DNA from: Mesobacterium pallidum
Lineage (GTDB): Bacteria; Pseudomonadota; Alphaproteobacteria; Rhodobacterales; Rhodobacteraceae
Assembly: GCF_019966535.1 (NCBI RefSeq)
Contig: NZ_JAIMID010000003.1
Coordinates: forward strand, 1 to 64,000
Direction: 5' to 3'
Length of the DNA stretch: 64,000 nt
Shown: one piece after another, positions 6,787 to 16,056 of the stretch
How the letters are laid out: the number at the start of each line of letters is the position of its first letter
How positions within the stretch are numbered: the first letter of the stretch is position 1
Program-made: the position numbers and the translations under genes
The notes under the pieces: model-generated
What the model saw: the letters and a program-made list of their open reading frames with translations, nothing else
The model's database searches: none
What the model was told of the DNA's origin: nothing

Positions 6787-9078
6787 TCAGCCGCACTTCG
6801 AATGCCCGCAGGAGGCGCAGGTCATGCAGCCTTCGACCATGCGCAGGTCGTACTGGCCGCAGGACGGGCAGGCCTTGCCGCGATTGCCGGTCTTGAGGTT
6901 CACCACCTGCGCCTGCGGGTCCGACTTCAGCCCCATGCCCTCGCCCTCGAGGAAGCCGGTCACGACCAGGTGCTTCTCGATCACGCCGCCGATCGCCGCG
7001 AGGATCGAGGGGATGTACTTGCCCTGCACCCAGGCGCCGCCGCGCGGGTCGAACACGGCCTTCAGCTCTTCGACCACGAACGACACGTCGCCGCCGCGTC
7101 GGAACACGGCCGAGATCATCCGCGTCAGCGCCACCGTCCAGGCGAAATGCTCCATGTTCTTCGAGTTGATGAAGACCTCGAAGGGCCGCCGGTGACCACC
7201 CACGACGATGTCGTTGATCGTCAGGTAGATCGCGTGCTCGCTGTCGGGCCATTTCAGCTTGTAGGTCGCGCCGTCCAGTTCCGTCGGGCGGTCCAGCGGC
7301 TCGGTCATGTAGACCACGTCGCCATGGGGGCGCTGCGGCTCGGCATCGTCGTTGGCGATGACCTCGGGGGCGGCCTTCTTGTCCTCGCTCACCGTCAGCA
7401 CCGACCCGGTCACATCGTTCGGACGGTAGGTCGTGCAGCCCTTGCAGCCGGTCTCATACGCCTGCATGTAGACGTCCTTGAAGGCGTCAAAGCTGATGTC
7501 CTCGGGGCAGTTGATCGTTTTCGAGATCGAGCTGTCGATCCATTTCTGCGCTGCCGCCTGCATCTTGACGTGGTCCTGCGGGTCCAGCGTCTGGGCGTTG
7601 ACGAAGAAGTCGGGCAAAGCAGCATCGCCGAACTTCTCGCGCCAGAGCTGGACGGCGTAGTCGACCACCTCTTCCTCGGTGCGCGAGCCGTCGCGCTGCA
7701 GCACCTTGCGGGTGTAGGCATAGGCAAAGACCGGCTCGATGCCGGAGCTCACGTTGCCGGCGTAGAGCGAGATCGTCCCGGTCGGCGCGATGGAGGTCAG
7801 CAGGGCGTTGCGGATGCCATGTTCGGCGATCTGGGCGCGCACGTCATCGCCCATGTTCATCATGTTGCCCGAGGCCAGGTAGCCCTCGGCGTCGAACAGC
7901 GGGAAGGCGCCCTTTTCCTTGGCCAGCTCGACCGAGGCGAGGTAGGAGGCGCGGGCGATGGCATGGAGCCATTCCTCGGTCTGGGCGGCGGCCGCGTCCG
8001 AGCCGTAGCGCTGGCCGAGCATCAGCAGCGCATCGGCGAGGCCCGTGACGCCAAGGCCGATGCGGCGCTTGTTCTGCGCCTCGACGCGCTGCGCCTCGAG
8101 CGGGAACTGGCTGGCGTCGACCACATTGTCCATCATGCGCACGGCGGTGCGGACCAGCTCGTTCAGCGCCTCGATGTCGAGCTTGGCGGCCTTTTCGAAC
8201 GGATCGGTCACCAGCCGGGCAAGGTTGATCGAGCCCAGCAGGCAGGCGCCATAGGGCGGCAGGGGCTGTTCGCCGCAGGGGTTCGTGGCGGCGATGGTCT
8301 CGATGTAGTTGAGGTTGTTCGCGGCGTTGATGCGGTCGATGAAGATCACGCCCGGTTCGGCGTAATCGTAAGTCGATTGCATGATCTTGTTCCACAGGTC
8401 GCGCGCCTCGACCGTGTGGTAGACCTTGCCGTCGAACTGCAGGTCCCAGGACCCGCCCGACTTGACCGCCTCCATGAAGGCGTCGGTGACCAGCACCGAG
8501 AGGTTGAACATCCGCAGCCGCGCGCTGTCGGACTTGGCGGTGATGAACTGTTCGATGTCCGGGTGATCGCAGCGCATGGTCGCCATCATCGCGCCCCGGC
8601 GGCTGCCGGCCGACATGATCGTTCGGCACATGGCGTCCCAGACATCCATGAACGACAGCGGGCCCGAGGCATCCGCCGCCACGCCCTTCACATCCGCGCC
8701 CTTGGGCCGAATGGTGCTGAAATCATAACCGATGCCCCCGCCTTGCTGCATGGTCAGCGCGGCCTCTTTCAGCATGTCGAAGATCCCGCCCATGCTGTCG
8801 GGGATCGTGCCCATGACAAAGCAGTTGAACAGCGTCACCTTGCGCGCCGTGCCCGCGCCGGCGGTGATGCGGCCGGCGGGCAGGAACTTGAAATCCTCCA
8901 GCGCGGCAAAGAACTTGTCTTCCCAGGCCTCGGGCTCGGCCTCGACCCGTGCGAGATCGCGCGCGATGCGGCGCCAGGTGTCCTCGACGCTCTTGTCATG
9001 CGGCGTGCCGTCGGCAGCTTTGAAACGGTACTTCATGTCCCAGATCTGCTCGGCGATCGGGGCTGCGAAACGGGTCAT
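6787..9078 (-). CDS. nrdJ: Adenosylcobalamin-dependent (class II) ribonucleotide reductase
   Basis: Makes deoxyribonucleotides using coenzyme B12, independent of oxygen. The 763-residue protein shows TLFNCFVMG near residue 83, the active-site loop NPCGEQ near 264-269, PTGTIS further on, and a C-terminal Cys-rich tail (CPSCG ... CMTCASCGHSKC) at about 738-762 that fits the redox-relay/zinc tail. This is the length usual for the short alphaproteobacterial form. It is monocistronic, divergent from a DUF1489 gene, with candidate NrdR and DnaA sites in the 117-bp gap. I saw no cobalamin riboswitch. Confidence 0.95.
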   Translation of the reverse strand: MTRFAAPIAEQIWDMKYRFKAADGTPHDKSVEDTWRRIARDLARVEAEPEAWEDKFFAALEDFKFLPAGRITAGAGTARKVTLFNCFVMGTIPDSMGGIFDMLKEAALTMQQGGGIGYDFSTIRPKGADVKGVAADASGPLSFMDVWDAMCRTIMSAGSRRGAMMATMRCDHPDIEQFITAKSDSARLRMFNLSVLVTDAFMEAVKSGGSWDLQFDGKVYHTVEARDLWNKIMQSTYDYAEPGVIFIDRINAANNLNYIETIAATNPCGEQPLPPYGACLLGSINLARLVTDPFEKAAKLDIEALNELVRTAVRMMDNVVDASQFPLEAQRVEAQNKRRIGLGVTGLADALLMLGQRYGSDAAAAQTEEWLHAIARASYLASVELAKEKGAFPLFDAEGYLASGNMMNMGDDVRAQIAEHGIRNALLTSIAPTGTISLYAGNVSSGIEPVFAYAYTRKVLQRDGSRTEEEVVDYAVQLWREKFGDAALPDFFVNAQTLDPQDHVKMQAAAQKWIDSSISKTINCPEDISFDAFKDVYMQAYETGCKGCTTYRPNDVTGSVLTVSEDKKAAPEVIANDDAEPQRPHGDVVYMTEPLDRPTELDGATYKLKWPDSEHAIYLTINDIVVGGHRRPFEVFINSKNMEHFAWTVALTRMISAVFRRGGDVSFVVEELKAVFDPRGGAWVQGKYIPSILAAIGGVIEKHLVVTGFLEGEGMGLKSDPQAQVVNLKTGNRGKACPSCGQYDLRMVEGCMTCASCGHSKCG

Positions 9079-9160
9079 GGCGCGATTCCCTTGTTCGGAG
9101 GAAGGGCCAGACTACCTCAAATGCAGGGGATCACACAAGCGCTTGCAGCTGCGCGCCGGG

Positions 9161-9203
9161 ACACTACCATATATGCGTGGATTGAGGGTGAATCTGTGGA
9201 TAA
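9161..9203. promoter_or_regulatory. Candidate NrdR-like site and perfect DnaA box between nrdJ and the DUF1489 gene
   Basis: TACCATATATGCGTGG (9165-9180) has the AT-rich CATATATG core seen in NrdR boxes but imperfect arms. TGTGGATAA (9195-9203) is a perfect DnaA box and overlaps the GTG start of the DUF1489 gene. NrdR and DnaA both regulate nrd genes in other bacteria; occupancy here is inference. Confidence 0.35.
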
Positions 9204-9627
9204 ATACGTGAATATCCTGAAGCTGAGCGTCGGCACCGAAGGGGTCGAGGACCTGGCCGCCTGGCAGGCCATGCGCGCGGCGCAAATGGCGGATGGCTGC
9301 CCGCGCCACGTGACGCGGATGTTCCCCAAACGGCGGGACGAGATCCTGAACGGCGGGTCGATCTACTGGGTCATCAAGGGCTTCATCCAGTGCCGCCAGC
9401 GCATCCTCGGCCTTGACGAGGTGACGGGCGAGGACGGCATTGCCCGCTGCGCCATCGTGCTCAACCCCGAGCTGCACCGCACCACGCCCGCCCCGCGGCG
9501 GCCGTTCCAGGGCTGGCGCTACCTTGCGCCGGGCGACGCGCCCGCCGACATGGGCGCGCGGCGCGAGACGGACGACGAGCTGCCGCCCGAACTGGCCGGC
9601 GCGCTGGCGGATATCGGCGTCTTCTGA
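9196..9627 (+). CDS. DUF1489 family protein, 143 aa
   Basis: GTG 9196 is preceded by GAGGGTG at 9184-9190; the protein begins (V/M)DKYVNILKLSVGTEGVEDL, matching the start usual for this alphaproteobacterial family. It continues with WVIKGFIQCRQRILGLDEV and ends in DIGVF. No catalytic motif is known to me. It lies divergent from nrdJ. The family is conserved across Rhodobacterales and Rhizobiales, but its role is undefined. Confidence 0.85.
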   Translation: MDKYVNILKLSVGTEGVEDLAAWQAMRAAQMADGCPRHVTRMFPKRRDEILNGGSIYWVIKGFIQCRQRILGLDEVTGEDGIARCAIVLNPELHRTTPAPRRPFQGWRYLAPGDAPADMGARRETDDELPPELAGALADIGVF

Positions 9628-9729
9628 CGGCAGACCTGCGCCGCCGCACAGCCTGAATGCACCGTGCCCTCTGGCGAATCCCGCGCGAGAAGCTAGGCTT
9701 TTCCGCGACACCGGAACCGGAGACGCGAC

Positions 9730-10590
9730 ATGACCGAGAACTACACCCCCCCGAAAGTCTGGACCTGGGACAAGGAGAACGGCGGCCAGTGGGCCTCGCT
9801 CAACCGGCCCATCGCCGGGGCAACCCATGACAAGGAGCTGCCGGTCGGCAAGCATCCGTACCAGCTTTATTCGCTGGCGACACCGAACGGGCAGAAGGTG
9901 ACCATCCTGCTCGAAGAGTTGCTGGCCGCCGGGGCGGACGCGGAATACGACGCCTGGCTGATCAAGATCGGCGATGGCGACCAGTTCGGCTCGGGCTTCG
10001 TCGAGATCAACCCGAACTCCAAGATCCCCGCGCTGGTGGACCGGTCCGGCCGCGAGCCGGTGCGCGTCTTCGAAAGCGGCGCGATCCTGATGCACCTGGC
10101 CGAGAAATTCGGCATGTTCCTTGGCGATCCGGCCAAACGGCCCGAGATGCTGTCCTGGCTCTTCTGGCAGATGGGCAGCGCGCCCTATCTCGGCGGCGGC
10201 TTCGGGCATTTCTACGCCTATGCGCCCTACCCGATGGAATACCCGATCAACCGCTTCGCGATGGAGGTGAAGCGCCAGCTCGACGTGCTCGACAAGCACC
10301 TGGCTGATCACCAGTTCATGACCGGCAGCGACTACACCATCGCCGATATCGCGATCTGGCCTTGGTACGGGCGCACGGTGCAGGGGCAGTCCTACAACGC
10401 GGGCGAATTCCTTGACGTCGGGATCTACAAGAACGTGATCCGCTGGGCCGAAGAGATCGGCGCCCGCCCGGCCGTGCAGCGCGGACGCATGGTCAACAAG
10501 GCCTTCGGCGAGCCGCATGAGCAGTTGCACGAGCGGCACGACGCCAGCGATTTCGAGACGAAGACGCAAGACAAGATCGGCACTGCCTGA
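9730..10590 (+). CDS. yghU: YghU-type glutathione-dependent disulfide-bond oxidoreductase
   Basis: 286 residues, glutathione-transferase fold: an N-terminal extension, a thioredoxin-like domain from about 45 to 130 (YSLATPNGQKVTILLEE, NPNSKIPALVD, ESGAILMHLAEKF), then the helical GST C-domain with TGSDYTIADIAIWPWYG. The YghU/YfcG group reduces disulfides with bound glutathione and uses Thr/Asn rather than Cys at the active site; the TPNGQK segment fits. It is followed by a large dispersed-repeat block instead of a co-transcribed gene. Confidence 0.92.
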   Translation: MTENYTPPKVWTWDKENGGQWASLNRPIAGATHDKELPVGKHPYQLYSLATPNGQKVTILLEELLAAGADAEYDAWLIKIGDGDQFGSGFVEINPNSKIPALVDRSGREPVRVFESGAILMHLAEKFGMFLGDPAKRPEMLSWLFWQMGSAPYLGGGFGHFYAYAPYPMEYPINRFAMEVKRQLDVLDKHLADHQFMTGSDYTIADIAIWPWYGRTVQGQSYNAGEFLDVGIYKNVIRWAEEIGARPAVQRGRMVNKAFGEPHEQLHERHDASDFETKTQDKIGTA

Positions 10591-10591
10591 G

Positions 10592-10884
10592 GCTGGCCGG
10601 GGATGGGGGGCCAGCCCCCCGTCGCCTGCGGCGCCTCCCCCCGGGACATTTCCGGAAAGATGAAGGGGCTGGGCGGCGCGCCTGGCCTTTCATCTTTCGG
10701 CAAATATGCCCGCCGGAGGCTTCCCGGACCTCGGGGAATGCCCGGGCGTCAGCGGTGTTCGACCACGCCCCTGCTTTCACTTTTCCAAAAATACTCTCGC
10801 CGAAGGCGCTTGATGGCCGCCGCCGGAGTGAGGGGCCAGCCCCTCACGCTCCCCGGAGTTTACTCGGCAAGATGAAGAGGGATC
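10592..10884. repeat. Dispersed mosaic intergenic repeat, copy 1
   Basis: Fills the gap between yghU and rsmD. Modules in order: a CTGGCCGGGGATGG/GGGGCCAG inverted segment; a TTTCATCTTT...CAAATATGCC unit ending in GCCGGAGGC (about 10688-10720); TTTCACTTTTCCAAAAATAC (10774-10793); the palindrome GTGAGGGGCCAGCCCCTCAC (10828-10847); and CCCCGGAGTTTA...GGCAAGATGAAG. The same modules recur in the same order at 13257-13535, and partly elsewhere. No coding potential. Confidence 0.8.
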
Positions 10885-10891
10885 GGGTCAG

Positions 10892-11449
10892 TTACGCGGG
10901 GGCAGACAGGAAGGTCACGTGGGTGTCGCCGAAACGGCGGGTGTCGAGGGGCGTAAAGCCCTCGGGCGCTTGCTGCGGGGTGCTTTCCTCCCAGACCACC
11001 AGCGCCTCGGGGGCCAGCCAGCCGCCCGCCGTGGCCGCAGCCAATGCGGCCTGGCCCATCGCCTTTCCATAGGGCGGATCGAGGAAGACCAGCGCGGCCG
11101 GAGCCCCCGTGTTGGCGGGCAGCTTGCGGGCATCGCGGGTGAGGATCGTGGCGGGCGCGTCCAGCGTGCGGATGTTCTCGCGCAGGAGCTTGCCCGCCGC
11201 GCGGCCATCGTCGACGAAAGTGGCGTGGACGGCCCCGCGCGACAGCGCCTCAAGCCCCAGCGCGCCGGTGCCGGCGAAGAGGTCGAGCACCTCGCCCCCC
11301 CCCAGCGGATCGCCGAAGCGCCCGCCCGCGAGGATCGAGAACAGGCTCTCGCGCACCCGGTCCGTGGTGGGCCGCAGATGCGCCCCGGCGTCGCCCTTGC
11401 CGACCGACGCGAGGCGCCGGCCGCGCCACTCTCCGGCGATGATCCGCAT
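10892..11449 (-). CDS. rsmD: 16S rRNA (guanine(966)-N(2))-methyltransferase RsmD
   Basis: 185 residues. N-terminal MRIIAGEWRGRRL and RPTTDRVRESLFSIL are hallmarks of RsmD. SAM-binding motif LDLFAGTGALGLEALSRG and the N-methyltransferase motif DPPYG are present. It methylates G966 in the 30S subunit. Its start codon overlaps the stop of the upstream flavin reductase (ATGA), so the two are probably translationally coupled. Confidence 0.95.
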   Translation of the reverse strand: MRIIAGEWRGRRLASVGKGDAGAHLRPTTDRVRESLFSILAGGRFGDPLGGGEVLDLFAGTGALGLEALSRGAVHATFVDDGRAAGKLLRENIRTLDAPATILTRDARKLPANTGAPAALVFLDPPYGKAMGQAALAAATAGGWLAPEALVVWEESTPQQAPEGFTPLDTRRFGDTHVTFLSAPA

Positions 11450-12657
11450 CAGGCTTTCAAGAGCGCCTTGAGTTCGGTCGCGGGGTCCGCGATGGCCGCC
11501 GGGTCGGGAGACTTGCCACTCTCGATCAGGCGCTTGCCGACCATGTAGCTGCGCGCGTCGTTCATCGCGTCGAGCGCCAGCAGCTGATCGCCCTTGTAGT
11601 ACCAGAAGGAGACCGCCCCGCCCTCGCCGTGACGGGTCACCACCTTGTCATAGCCGGTCGACAACCCGGCGATCTGCAGCTTGGTGTCGTATTGATCCGA
11701 CCAGAACCAGGGCTTGGCGAGGTAGGGTTTCCCGGCCCCCAGCATGTTCTGGGCCACGATCTCGGCCTGGTCGATGGCATTGCCGACGCTTTCCAGCCGC
11801 ATCCGCGCGCCGCCCTGCGGGAAGCTGGCGCAATCGCCCGCCGCCCAGATCGACGGGTCCGAGGTCCGGCCATGCTCATCCGTCCAGATGCCGTTCTCGA
11901 TCTTCAGCCCCGCCGCCTCGGCCAATTCCGAGGCGGGCATGATACCGACGCCGACGATGACGAAATCGACCGGCAACTCGGTGCCGTCCGACAGCACCGC
12001 GCCCGTGACCTTGCCTTCGCCCGTCAGGCGCGTGAGGCCGGTGCCTTCAAGGATCTTCACCCCGTGATCGCCATGCAGCTTGCGGAAATAGGCCGAGGTC
12101 TCGGGCGAGGCGACGCGCTGCAGGATGCGGTCGGACATCTCGACCAGGGTCACGTCGAGGCCGCGCTTGGCCGCGACCGCCGCCGCCTCGAGCCCGATGT
12201 AGCCGCCCCCGACGATCAGCACCTTCGCCCCTTCGACGAAACGCGGCGCCATGGCGTCGACGTCCCGAAGGTCCCGCACGGTCAGCACGCCATCGAGGTC
12301 GCCGCCGATGGCCGCCGGCAGGCGCCGCGGCCAGGACCCCGTGGTCAGGGCCAACTGGTCGTAGCGCAGCGTCTCTCCGTCCAGCGTCACGGTCCTGGCC
12401 GCCGGGTCGATCGCCGAGACCTGCGCGCCGAGGCGCAGCGTGATACCCTGGTCGGCATAGTAGCTTTCGGGCCGCAGGTAGAGCCGCTCGACCGGCATGT
12501 CGCCAAGCAGGTAGGCCTTGGAAAGCGGCGGTCGCTGGTAGGGCGGATGCGGCTCCTGGCCCACCAGGGTGATCTCTCCGTCAAAGCCCGAGGTCCGCAG
12601 CTTGCTGACGAGGGAGCTGCCGGCCTGCCCGGCCCCGATGACGACGATTTGGCTCAT
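11449..12657 (-). CDS. FAD-dependent NAD(P)H:ferredoxin reductase-like oxidoreductase
   Basis: 402 residues starting MSQIVVIGAGQAGSSLVSKLR, a FAD-binding GxGxxG. PYQRPPLSKAYL, a second dinucleotide-binding GGGYIGLEAAAVA near residue 150, and the FAD site WAAGDCASF match putidaredoxin/rhodocoxin reductase-type enzymes and their C-terminal reductase domain. It likely passes electrons from NAD(P)H to a ferredoxin, but no ferredoxin or P450 gene is adjacent. Start MSQ at 12657 is preferred over an in-frame ATG at 12690. It shares ATGA with rsmD and is divergent from the peroxiredoxin gene. Confidence 0.88.
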   Translation of the reverse strand: MSQIVVIGAGQAGSSLVSKLRTSGFDGEITLVGQEPHPPYQRPPLSKAYLLGDMPVERLYLRPESYYADQGITLRLGAQVSAIDPAARTVTLDGETLRYDQLALTTGSWPRRLPAAIGGDLDGVLTVRDLRDVDAMAPRFVEGAKVLIVGGGYIGLEAAAVAAKRGLDVTLVEMSDRILQRVASPETSAYFRKLHGDHGVKILEGTGLTRLTGEGKVTGAVLSDGTELPVDFVIVGVGIMPASELAEAAGLKIENGIWTDEHGRTSDPSIWAAGDCASFPQGGARMRLESVGNAIDQAEIVAQNMLGAGKPYLAKPWFWSDQYDTKLQIAGLSTGYDKVVTRHGEGGAVSFWYYKGDQLLALDAMNDARSYMVGKRLIESGKSPDPAAIADPATELKALLKA

Positions 12658-12680
12658 GTTTGTCCCTTTCCAACTTTCCG

Positions 12681-12709
12681 TTGGCCCCATTTCGGCGCGA
12701 CCCTATAAC
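12681..12709 (+). promoter_or_regulatory. Sigma-70-type promoter of the peroxiredoxin gene
   Basis: TTGGCC (12681-12686) and TATAAC (12704-12709) are spaced by 17 bp, about 37 bp before ATG 12746. Best consensus match in this divergent gap. Confidence 0.6.
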
Positions 12710-12745
12710 TTGCAGCACAGGAAACGCAATTGCGGAAGGACCGCC

Positions 12746-13237
12746 ATGACCATCACCACCGGAGATACCCTGCCCACGGCCAGCCTGCTGACCATGGGCG
12801 ACAAAGGCCCCGCCCCCGTCGCGCTGGGCGACAAGCTGAGCGGCCGCAAGGTCGTGATCTTCGGCCTGCCCGGGGCCTATACCGGGGTCTGCAGCACGGC
12901 CCATGTGCCCAGCTTCATCCGCACCAGGGACCAGTTCGCCGCCAAGGGCGTGGACGAGATCATCTGCGTCTCGGTCAACGATCCCTTCGTCATGGGCGCC
13001 TGGGCCAAGGACACGGGCGCGGATGCGGCCGGGCTGACCTTCCTCGCCGATGCCGAGGGCGCCTTTACCAAGGCGATCGGGATGGATTTCACCGCGCCGC
13101 CGGCCGGGCTGATCGGCCGCTCCAAGCGCTATGCCATGCTGGTCGAGGATGGTGTCGTGAAAGTGCTGAACGCCGAGGAAAGCCCCGGTGTTTGCGAGGT
13201 CAGTGCGGGCGAAGGCCTGCTGGCCGACATCGGCTGA
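12746..13237 (+). CDS. Peroxiredoxin (Prx5/AhpE-like, redoxin family)
   Basis: 163 residues. The peroxidatic site PGAYTGVCST near residue 45 corresponds to PGAFTPTCS of Prx5-type enzymes, with the catalytic Cys in VCST. A second Cys occurs in SPGVCEVSAGE near residue 150. It reduces hydroperoxides, probably using glutathione/glutaredoxin or thioredoxin. ATG 12746 follows GGAAGGA. No partner gene is adjacent; the divergent flavin reductase may share redox regulation, but nothing in the sequence proves that. Confidence 0.92.
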   Translation: MTITTGDTLPTASLLTMGDKGPAPVALGDKLSGRKVVIFGLPGAYTGVCSTAHVPSFIRTRDQFAAKGVDEIICVSVNDPFVMGAWAKDTGADAAGLTFLADAEGAFTKAIGMDFTAPPAGLIGRSKRYAMLVEDGVVKVLNAEESPGVCEVSAGEGLLADIG

Positions 13238-13256
13238 GCCATTTGACTGGCCGGGG

Positions 13257-13535
13257 ATGGGGGGCCAGCCCCCCGTCGCCCTTGGCGACCCCCCCCGGGA
13301 TATTTCCGGAAAGGTGACGGGATGGGCAGCGCGCCCGGCCTTTCATCTTTCCTCAAATATGCCCGCCGGAGGCCTGCCTTGCATCGGGGACTGCCCGGGC
13401 ATCGGCGGTCTTGGACTACGCCCCCTGCTTTCACTATTCCAAAAATACTCGAGCGCCGCCCGAAGTGGCAGGCGCAGATGTGAGGGGCCAGCCCCTTACG
13501 CACCCCGGAGTTTATTGGCAAGATGAAGGGGGATC
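13257..13535. repeat. Dispersed mosaic intergenic repeat, copy 2
   Basis: Same modules and order as copy 1, including the ATTTCCGGAAA piece, the TTTCATCTTT/CAAATATGCC unit (about 13348-13380), TTTCACTATTCCAAAAATAC (13429-13448), the near-palindrome at 13480-13499 and CCCCGGAGTTTATTGGCAAG. It lies between the convergent peroxiredoxin and mscS genes. A GC-rich hairpin (GGGGGCGCGC/GCGCGCCCCC, 13592-13614) follows and may end mscS transcription. Confidence 0.8.
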
Positions 13536-13659
13536 TTCCCGGACAAGACACGCAGGCTGCATGCCAGGCCAGTACTCTCGGGAGGCACTGCGGGGGCGCG
13601 CGCAGCGCGCCCCCGCCCCCGGGCGACGCCGTCAGGCGGCGCAACCCCTTGGCGCGAGG

Positions 13660-14520
13660 TTACTCGGCCGCGTCCTTTTCCATGAGCAAGGTCCGGGTCG
13701 GGAAGGGGATCTCGACCCCGCCGGCATCCAGCGCCTCCTTCACCTTGCGTTTCATGTCCGCCTGGTAGGCGAAGTAATCGGACGATTTCACCCAGACCCG
13801 CACCAGGAAATCGACCGAGAAATCGCCGAGGTTGTTGACCTGGAAGAAGGGCGCCGGCTCGGTCATCGACCGCGGATCCGACAGGATCGTGTCGCGGATG
13901 ATCTCTTCGGCCTGTTTCAGGTTGGCGCCATAGGCCACGCCGAAGGTCCATTCCGCCCGCCGCGTGTCGTAGATCGAGTAGTTGGTGATCACGTTGCCCC
14001 AGACCTCTGAGTTCGGCACGATCACCTGCACGTTCGACAGGTTCGCCAGCTCGGTGTAATTCAGCGAGATATTCTTGACCGTCCCGTTGACCCCGGCCAC
14101 CTCGACGAAATCACCGTTCTTGATCGGTCGGAAGAGGATGATCATCACCCCCGCCGCCACGTTCGACAGCGTGCCCTGCAGCGCGAGGCCGATGGCCAGG
14201 CCGGCGGCACCGATCGCCGCCACCATCGAGGTCGTCTGGATCCCGAAGGTGTTCAGGACGAACAGCGCGGCAAAGGCCAGGATCGTGTAGCGCGCGATCG
14301 AGGCGAGGAACTCGAACAGCGTGTCGTCGAGGCTCTTGTGCCGCGCCGCCAGCCTGCGGATGCGGCGGCTGATCCAGCCCGAGATCATGAAGGCGAGGAC
14401 AATGATCACCATCGCCGAAAGCAGGTTGCCGAAGATCGAGGCCAGCGCCTCGAGCGTCAGCAGGTCCGAAAGCGTGCGGCCGTTCCAGATCTCGGTATTC
14501 ATCAGTTGGTCGAGGGTCAT
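13660..14520 (-). CDS. MscS-family small-conductance mechanosensitive channel
   Basis: 286 residues in the inner membrane. Hydrophobic segments at about 30-50, 75-95 and 100-120; the last is the pore helix, rich in Gly/Ala ([25 protein letters not shown]). The MscS beta domain follows ([38 protein letters not shown]). It releases solutes on hypo-osmotic shock. Its ATG overlaps the stop of the pterin dehydratase gene. Length is close to that of E. coli MscS. Confidence 0.95.
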   Translation of the reverse strand: MTLDQLMNTEIWNGRTLSDLLTLEALASIFGNLLSAMVIIVLAFMISGWISRRIRRLAARHKSLDDTLFEFLASIARYTILAFAALFVLNTFGIQTTSMVAAIGAAGLAIGLALQGTLSNVAAGVMIILFRPIKNGDFVEVAGVNGTVKNISLNYTELANLSNVQVIVPNSEVWGNVITNYSIYDTRRAEWTFGVAYGANLKQAEEIIRDTILSDPRSMTEPAPFFQVNNLGDFSVDFLVRVWVKSSDYFAYQADMKRKVKEALDAGGVEIPFPTRTLLMEKDAAE

Positions 14521-14813
14521 GTTGCCAGTTGGTCCATTTTTCTTGCCAGTTTCACGTCGAGCGACGACAGCCCGTCCACGTCATGGGTGGTCAGCGTGAC
14601 CGACACCGTCTTGTAGACATTGCGCCACTCGGGGTGGTGGTTCCATTTCTCGGCCCAGATCGCGCAGCGCGTCATGAAGCCGAAGGCGGCCACGAAGTCG
14701 TCAAAGACGAAGTCCTTGCAGATCGCGTCACGGTCTTCATCCAGCGTCCAGCCGGTCTCGATCAGCGGGGCCAGCATGGTCTTGCGGCCGGTGTCGCTCA
14801 GTTTCTCGGTCAT
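14517..14813 (-). CDS. phhB: 4a-hydroxytetrahydrobiopterin dehydratase (pterin-4a-carbinolamine dehydratase)
   Basis: 98 residues, normal length. The family motif around the active site, [17 protein letters not shown] followed by [13 protein letters not shown], is present; the paired His and the later His-Asp match the catalytic residues. It recycles the pterin cofactor of aromatic amino-acid hydroxylases. It overlaps both neighbours by stop/start (ATGA), tying it translationally to mscS and the FemAB-like gene although no functional link is evident. Confidence 0.95.
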   Translation of the reverse strand: MTEKLSDTGRKTMLAPLIETGWTLDEDRDAICKDFVFDDFVAAFGFMTRCAIWAEKWNHHPEWRNVYKTVSVTLTTHDVDGLSSLDVKLARKMDQLAT

Positions 14814-15997
14814 TCCTGTTCCTCCGGTTGGTCGCGGCGGAAGGGGCCGTAGGCAGTGAGGATCTCGACATCCTCCTCCACCGCGCGGCGCTCCGCCTCG
14901 AGGAAATCCTCCACCGCACGGCGAAAGCCGGGATCGGCGATCCAGTGCAGCGAATGGGTCAGCGTCGGCATGTAGCCGCGCGCCAGCTTGTGTTCGCCCT
15001 GCGCCCCGGCCTCGACTCGTTTCAGCCCGTGAGAGATGGCCCAGTCGATGGCCTGATAGTAGCACAGTTCGAAATGCAGGCAGGGGTGGTGTTCGATGCA
15101 TCCCCAATACCTGCCGTAAAGCGTCTCGCGCCCGGCGAAGTTCAGCGCACCGGCAACGGGCCGCCCGTTGCGGATCGCGAGACCCAGCACCACGTCGTCA
15201 CGCATCGTTTCTTGCACGATGTCGAAGAACCGCCGCGTCAGGTAGGGCGAGCCCCATTTCCGCGCCCCGGTGTCCTGGTAGAAGGTCCAGAAGGCATCCC
15301 AGTGTTCCGGCTCGATCTGATCCCCGGTCAGCATCACGATCTCGCCGCCGAAATCCTGCGCGGTCCGCCGTTCCTTGCGCAGCGTCTTGCGCTTGCGCGA
15401 GCTGAGCGAGGCGAGGAAACCGTGGAAATCGGCGTAGCCGTCGTTCTCCCAGTGGAATTGCTGCGAGGCGCGGGGCATCAGGCCCATCTCGGCGCCCGCC
15501 TCGGCCTCGTCTTCGGTGCAGAAGGTCACGTGCAGGGACGACACGTTGTGATTGGCGGCGAATTGCACCGCGCCCTGAACGAGGGCCGCGCGGCCGGTCT
15601 CCTCGTACCCCGGCTTGCACAGGAACCGCCGGCCGGTGGCGGGGGTGAAGGGCACGGCGATCTGGAGCTTGGGGTAGTAACGCCCCCCGGCCCGTTCATA
15701 GGCATGGGCCCAGCTGTGGTCGAAGATGTATTCGCCCTGGCTGTGCCCCTTGGCATAGAGCGGCGCGACGGCAAAGGGCGTGCCCTCGGCCCGGGCCACG
15801 AGGTAGCGCGGCTCCCACCCCGTGCCGGGGCCGACCGAGCCGCTGTCCTCGAGCGCCTTCAAAAACCGCCAGGTGGTGAAGGGATCGCTGGGCCGGCCGC
15901 CGTCCGTTGCCTCGGGGCAGGCGCAGGCATCCCACTCTGTCTGGCTGACCTGCGCCAGCGAGGTCAGCACGGAAACGTCAATCGTGTCGTCGGTCAT
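14810..15997 (-). CDS. FemAB-like/GNAT-fold protein (PF04339-type)
   Basis: 395 residues. The GNAT-like core with [13 protein letters not shown] near the middle, [20 protein letters not shown] and [32 protein letters not shown] is characteristic of the DUF482/PF04339 family. Homologues are annotated as peptidogalycan-like or N-acetyltransferase proteins; the substrate is unknown. I chose [10 protein letters not shown] at 15997 over an upstream in-frame start because homology begins about there. It overlaps phhB by ATGA and lies 59 bp downstream of the GDPD gene. Confidence 0.85.
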   Translation of the reverse strand: MTDDTIDVSVLTSLAQVSQTEWDACACPEATDGGRPSDPFTTWRFLKALEDSGSVGPGTGWEPRYLVARAEGTPFAVAPLYAKGHSQGEYIFDHSWAHAYERAGGRYYPKLQIAVPFTPATGRRFLCKPGYEETGRAALVQGAVQFAANHNVSSLHVTFCTEDEAEAGAEMGLMPRASQQFHWENDGYADFHGFLASLSSRKRKTLRKERRTAQDFGGEIVMLTGDQIEPEHWDAFWTFYQDTGARKWGSPYLTRRFFDIVQETMRDDVVLGLAIRNGRPVAGALNFAGRETLYGRYWGCIEHHPCLHFELCYYQAIDWAISHGLKRVEAGAQGEHKLARGYMPTLTHSLHWIADPGFRRAVEDFLEAERRAVEEDVEILTAYGPFRRDQPEEQE

Positions 15998-16056
15998 GGG
16001 GTCTTTGGGGTCCAGCCTTGCCTGCCGCCTATCATCTGAGGCGCAAACGGCCCGGT

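Noticed and set aside
9079..9180. Cobalamin riboswitch before nrdJ
   Set aside because: The gap is only about 100 bp and I see no B12-box-like sequence.
6769..9195. Very long + strand frame over nrdJ
   Set aside because: It is antisense to the well-conserved nrdJ gene; only its last part from 9196 is the real DUF1489 gene.
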